A stretch of DNA of 9,078 nucleotides. It comes from Balneolaceae bacterium (GTDB lineage: Bacteria > Bacteroidota > Rhodothermia > Balneolales > Balneolaceae). Below the pieces are notes generated by a model. The model was not told the DNA's origin and made no database searches. It saw only the letters and a list, made by a program, of their open reading frames with translations. Below, piece by piece: positions 6,391 to 9,078 of this stretch. The DNA lies in the NCBI GenBank assembly GCA_021767245.1, contig JAASTO010000097.1, forward strand, positions 1 through 9,078, given 5' to 3'. The position numbers and the translations under genes are program-made. Position 1 is the first letter of the stretch, and each line of letters begins with the position of its first letter.

Positions 6391-7731
6391 TTATTCGGAG
6401 TAATACGTCTCGATCTCTTTAAGTTTTTGAACGATTATCTCTCGAGAATACCATCTGCCCTGAACCATCACACCGTCATGTTCTTTAATGACAGAAAGAT
6501 CTTCCAATGGATTAGCATTCAATAATATTAGATCCGCACGCTGACCCACCGCAACCGTTCCAAATTGATCTTTTTCCGCAAAATACTCACCTACATTTTT
6601 CGTGCCGCTTAACAGTATCTCATAATTACTCATCCCGGCCGCTTTCATGTGTGGTAATTCACGATGAATGGAAAAACCGGGCACGCTGAACAGTTGTGGG
6701 GCATCGGTTCCCATCAGGATCTTTACTCCCGCTTTATTCATTTCACCGAGGATCCGTGACCTGAGTTGTGCCTGTTCAGCTGGATCTCCAATCGTATATC
6801 CGGTTTGAGGATTTTCCGCAAAGTCGAAGTAATTCTGCTTTACGCCTTTCGGTATGTATTTCAGTTCATCATAGGTTCTCATAGTTTCATAATCGGCTGC
6901 CCCGATGATGGTTTCCCAGAGCGCCATGGTTGGGACGATCCACACGTTATGTTCTTTGGTGAGGCGAATTAATTCGTCCAATTTTTCTTCCATTTCTTGG
7001 TCTTCAAACTGACTCAAATAACTTACATAACCATCTACGTGGTCAATGGTGATCTGTCCGGATTCTATGGCATGGATCACCCCGACGCCTGCAGGAACAT
7101 GTCCGCCAAAGGTTATGCCAACCTCATCCGCAGCTTCCACCATGGCATCATATTCTTCAAGAGATACGCCCGGATGAATTTTAAGCAGATCCCAGCCTTC
7201 TTCATGTTGCTGAATGACCCGTTCTCTCGCTTCTTCAGGTGATGAGATACTGTTACCATTAAAACTTGGTCCGGCCAGATATAAATTCGGACCGATGTAT
7301 GCCCCTGAATTCACACTATCCTTAAGGGAAAGCTGTCCTTCATATCCAAGCATACCTCTAACCGTTGTAATACCAGCTGAAACGTATAAAAACAAAGTAC
7401 TTTCAACGTATTCCTTATTAAAATACTCAGGTGCGTTCGGTCCGGGATTTGTTGGGGGAACGTGTCCATGCATCTCAGCCAGACCTGGCATCAGATATTT
7501 ATCGGTTCCATCAATGAACATGGCACTGGCAGGCACTGTGATCTCACTGGAGGGTATCACATCCACGATCCGGTCGCCATCAATGATCACGGTTTGGTCC
7601 ATTAAAACCTGTTCACTATCCATAGGGATCACATTCACATTGGTGAACACTGTCAACGATTCCCGGGAGGATGTATCGCCGGTACAACCGATCAAGAACA
7701 GGCTAAGGACCAAAGTAGTAATTGTTTTCAT
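6391..7731 (-). CDS. Lipoprotein amidohydrolase, metal site intact
   Basis: 446 residues. The N-terminus is a lipoprotein signal: MKTITTLVLSLFLIG followed by C16 in a good lipobox (LIGC), so the mature protein should be membrane-anchored outside the cytoplasm. The amidohydrolase site is complete: H88-G-H90 (EMHGH), K184 (LLKIHPG, a candidate carboxylated lysine), H211 (GGHVP), H231 (IDHVDG) and D343 (MGTDAP), with the closing strand GQRADLILLNANPLED at about 396-411. This pattern suits imidazolonepropionase/prolidase-like amidohydrolases; the substrate is not determinable. It is only distantly similar to the two amidohydrolases at 3040-5549, and unlike them it is lipidated rather than plainly secreted. 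It lies 41 bases after the membrane-protein gene on the same strand, so co-transcription is likely. No Shine-Dalgarno is visible before the ATG at 7731. Confidence 0.9.
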   Translation of the reverse strand: MKTITTLVLSLFLIGCTGDTSSRESLTVFTNVNVIPMDSEQVLMDQTVIIDGDRIVDVIPSSEITVPASAMFIDGTDKYLMPGLAEMHGHVPPTNPGPNAPEYFNKEYVESTLFLYVSAGITTVRGMLGYEGQLSLKDSVNSGAYIGPNLYLAGPSFNGNSISSPEEARERVIQQHEEGWDLLKIHPGVSLEEYDAMVEAADEVGITFGGHVPAGVGVIHAIESGQITIDHVDGYVSYLSQFEDQEMEEKLDELIRLTKEHNVWIVPTMALWETIIGAADYETMRTYDELKYIPKGVKQNYFDFAENPQTGYTIGDPAEQAQLRSRILGEMNKAGVKILMGTDAPQLFSVPGFSIHRELPHMKAAGMSNYEILLSGTKNVGEYFAEKDQFGTVAVGQRADLILLNANPLEDLSVIKEHDGVMVQGRWYSREIIVQKLKEIETYYSE

Positions 7732-7772
7732 GATGCTGATGTTAAGTTTAAATTTTGAGGACCGGATGTAAA

Positions 7773-8564
7773 TTAATTCGGTTGAACCGGTTCACCCCTT
7801 AGGTTTTTCTTAAGGCCAGCTATTGCATCGCGCATGGTATCACTTAAAGTACTTTTTTCTTCACGAATATCCTCCGGTTTTAAAACTTCCAGCTTACGGG
7901 CGCCTCTGTAAAAGCAATACATACTGATAGCCATGACGGTGTGAGCTACATCAAGATGGTTAAACCAGGTATGCAAGCCGATCTCACTCGTATAAAAGAA
8001 AGCGGCAAGGGTTGCGAAAATAACCGTCAGGAAAAAAATACGGCTACCCTCATTTCGGGTTCGCCAATAGACGAGGAAGTGAAGGGGAAGAACAACCAGG
8101 CCAAGTCCATAGGCAGAGTGAACCTGAATGAAGAAAAAGTTTAAAGTAGAAAAGGTGATCACTGCAAATGTAAGGAGTTCCACTACATTAGCTATTTCCA
8201 GAAATTTGCCAAACTTCTCATTGATCACCGGCCGGGCATGCATGATAGATGCCCGTTCAATAGCCATCACGGCCAGCATACTGATGAGCCAGCCGGGCAG
8301 TTTCCATTCCAGCCCGACCGCATATTGAAATGCATGACCTAAAATTCCACCTAAAAAAGTAGCCAGCGCCATGATACCAAAGTACCAGCGCATGTATTGG
8401 TGAACCTTACCCTTTTTGTTCCGTCGCATCAGCTTGAATAAAGCATAAACACAGACCGTGGTGATCCACAGATCAGTAAAAGTGACCATCGGCTCCATGA
8501 TGGTAATGCCAAACACCTCTATGGAAGGCTGACCCGAAGCTGATTGTATAATTTCGTTTTCCAT
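7773..8564 (-). CDS. Seven-helix integral membrane protein, CREST/DUF6962-like (function unknown)
   Basis: 263 residues with about seven predicted membrane segments (roughly 27-46, 60-82, 90-108, 125-148, 151-168, 176-192, 205-219) and a charged cytosolic-looking tail from 222. Polar residues sit at membrane faces where the CREST superfamily (alkaline ceramidase, PAQR and relatives) keeps its metal site: E24 and D31 around helix 1 (MEPMVTFTD), H77 in GGILGH on helix 2, and H203/D205/H208 in FNHLDVAH before helix 7. The MEPM..TD and FNH.D..H motifs resemble bacterial DUF6962-type proteins. A metal-dependent lipid or amide hydrolase is therefore possible, but this is inference from motif placement, and the H-x4-H spacing differs from the H-x3-H of ceramidases. 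It is the likely first gene of a two-gene unit with the lipoprotein amidohydrolase downstream. Start ATG at 8564, no clear Shine-Dalgarno. Confidence 0.7.
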   Translation of the reverse strand: MENEIIQSASGQPSIEVFGITIMEPMVTFTDLWITTVCVYALFKLMRRNKKGKVHQYMRWYFGIMALATFLGGILGHAFQYAVGLEWKLPGWLISMLAVMAIERASIMHARPVINEKFGKFLEIANVVELLTFAVITFSTLNFFFIQVHSAYGLGLVVLPLHFLVYWRTRNEGSRIFFLTVIFATLAAFFYTSEIGLHTWFNHLDVAHTVMAISMYCFYRGARKLEVLKPEDIREEKSTLSDTMRDAIAGLKKNLRGEPVQPN

Positions 8565-8590
8565 GAATTCATCAGTTAAAGAATCGATGG

Positions 8591-8618
8591 AAAATAACAG
8601 AAAAGCGGAGATTGTCGA
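8591..8618 (-). promoter_or_regulatory. Possible sigma70-like promoter for the membrane-protein gene
   Basis: On the minus strand TCGACA (8618-8613) and TATTTT (8596-8591) are separated by 16 bases and lie just upstream of the ATG at 8564. The -35 matches the consensus at five of six positions but the -10 only at four of six, so this is weak evidence. Confidence 0.25.
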
Positions 8619-8665
8619 ATAGAAAGAATTGGGATGGTAAGCAGCAGGGTTAATATTGACTGTGG

Positions 8666-8695
8666 TTGCTCCGACGCAGAGCGTCAGAGCAAGCT
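8666..8695. repeat. REP-like hairpin with GCAAGCT head
   Basis: TTGCTC (8666-8671) and GACGC (8673-8677) pair with GCGTC (8681-8685) and GAGCAA (8687-8692), with one C/A mismatch and loop AGA. The right arm runs into the heptamer GCAAGCT (8689-8695), the same heptamer that borders the REP-like units beside the RAYT gene. It lies about 100 bases upstream of the membrane-protein gene and has no T tract. Confidence 0.55.
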
Positions 8696-8780
8696 ATTAG
8701 GGTAAGTAGGCGAAGAGTTGTGACCCAATGAGCCAATACAGTGCCATAAGTAAGATCAATTGAGGATCCCACCTGCCGCC

Positions 8781-8808
8781 TCGTTCCACACACTATGCGT
8801 TGGAACGA
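8781..8808. repeat. REP-like hairpin between metK and the membrane-protein gene
   Basis: TCGTTCCA (8781-8788) pairs perfectly with TGGAACGA (8801-8808) around a 12-base loop. Read on the minus strand its core ACGCATAGTGT resembles the ACGCAGAGCGT core of the hairpin at 8666-8695 read on the plus strand, so the two could be diverged members of one family facing each other. It lies 28 bases past the metK stop and might also slow read-through, though no T tract follows. Confidence 0.5.
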
Positions 8809-8835
8809 ATGATAGAGCTGCACAGCGAAGTAAAA

Positions 8836-9078
8836 CTAAGCCAGTTTATCCACGTAATCGAGTTTCTCCCAGGGGAATTGCTCGCGCCCAAAGTGACCAT
8901 AAGCAGCTGTTTGTCTGTAAATAGGAGATTTCAGGTTGAACCGATCAATGATCCCTTTTGGTGTGCAGTCAAACACTTTCTTGACTTTGGCCGCCAGTTC
9001 GGTGTCACTCATTTTTCCGGTGCCATAGGTATTCACATTTATAGACACGGGCTCTGCTACACCAATGGCATAAGCTAG
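8836..9078 (-). CDS. metK: S-adenosylmethionine synthetase (methionine adenosyltransferase), C-terminal part
   Basis: The frame is open to the window edge, so the gene begins beyond 9078; the GTG at 9048 is only an internal codon. The 80 visible residues include AYAIGVAEPVSINVNTYGTGK and the terminal IYRQTAAYGHFGRE.FPWE segment, both diagnostic of the C-terminal domain of MetK, which makes S-adenosylmethionine from methionine and ATP as a cytosolic tetramer. It ends with TAG at 8838-8836. About four-fifths of the usual 380-420 residues are missing because of the window edge, not damage. It is on the same strand as the membrane-protein gene but separated from it by 271 bases with two hairpins, so it is probably a separate unit. 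Confidence 0.96.
   Translation of the reverse strand, partial: LAYAIGVAEPVSINVNTYGTGKMSDTELAAKVKKVFDCTPKGIIDRFNLKSPIYRQTAAYGHFGREQFPWEKLDYVDKLA

Noticed and set aside
7214..7771. 185-codon plus-strand open frame opposite the lipoprotein amidohydrolase
   Set aside because: It is antisense to a gene with complete catalytic motifs; the translation shows no domain or signal features of its own.
8800..9078. Plus-strand open frame opposite metK
   Set aside because: The opposite strand encodes unmistakable MetK sequence across the same bases.

Overview
The window is chromosomal sequence of moderate GC, probably from a marine or halophilic member of the Balneolota/Bacteroidota. The grounds are indirect: a very large secreted M14 peptidase with an amidotransferase-like C-terminal domain, an SgcJ/EcaC-type NTF2-like protein, several exported amidohydrolases, and mostly weak Shine-Dalgarno sequences. 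That placement is inference. No phage, plasmid, CRISPR or tRNA/rRNA signal was seen.

Layout. Positions 1-1677 (+) hold the C-terminal 558 codons of an M14 zinc carboxypeptidase, followed by a good intrinsic terminator (1710-1745). Positions 1787-2431 (-) hold a REP-associated tyrosine transposase (RAYT), with REP-like hairpins on both sides (1751-1772 and a paired REPIN-like unit at 2478-2554). Positions 2560-5549 (-) are a compact three-gene operon: an exported amidohydrolase with its metal ligands intact (4227-5549), a tandem paralogue that has lost most of them (3040-4230, ATGA stop/start overlap), and an NTF2-like/DUF4440 protein (2560-3024, 15 nt further on). The first 60 bases of that last gene contain a terminator-like hairpin. 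A perfect 10-bp inverted repeat (5577-5600) lies in the divergent gap before 5688-6368 (+), a small AsmA-like membrane-anchored protein. Positions 6391-7731 (-) encode a lipoprotein amidohydrolase with a full ligand set, downstream of and probably co-transcribed with 7773-8564 (-), a seven-helix membrane protein resembling the CREST/DUF6962 type. Positions 8565-8835 are non-coding and hold two further REP-like hairpins. Positions 8836-9078 (-) are the C-terminal end of metK (S-adenosylmethionine synthetase). No gene-free stretch exceeds 300 bases.

How the genes fit together. The exported M14 peptidase and three exported amidohydrolases suggest envelope-located breakdown of peptides, or of cyclic/N-capped peptide-like substrates. 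This is inferred from family and location; no substrate can be read from the sequence.

The points most worth a second look are the active/inactive-looking amidohydrolase pair, the terminator-like hairpin inside the start of the NTF2-like gene, and the RAYT with its nearby family of hairpins sharing the heptamer GCAAGCT. None of these proves a new system.
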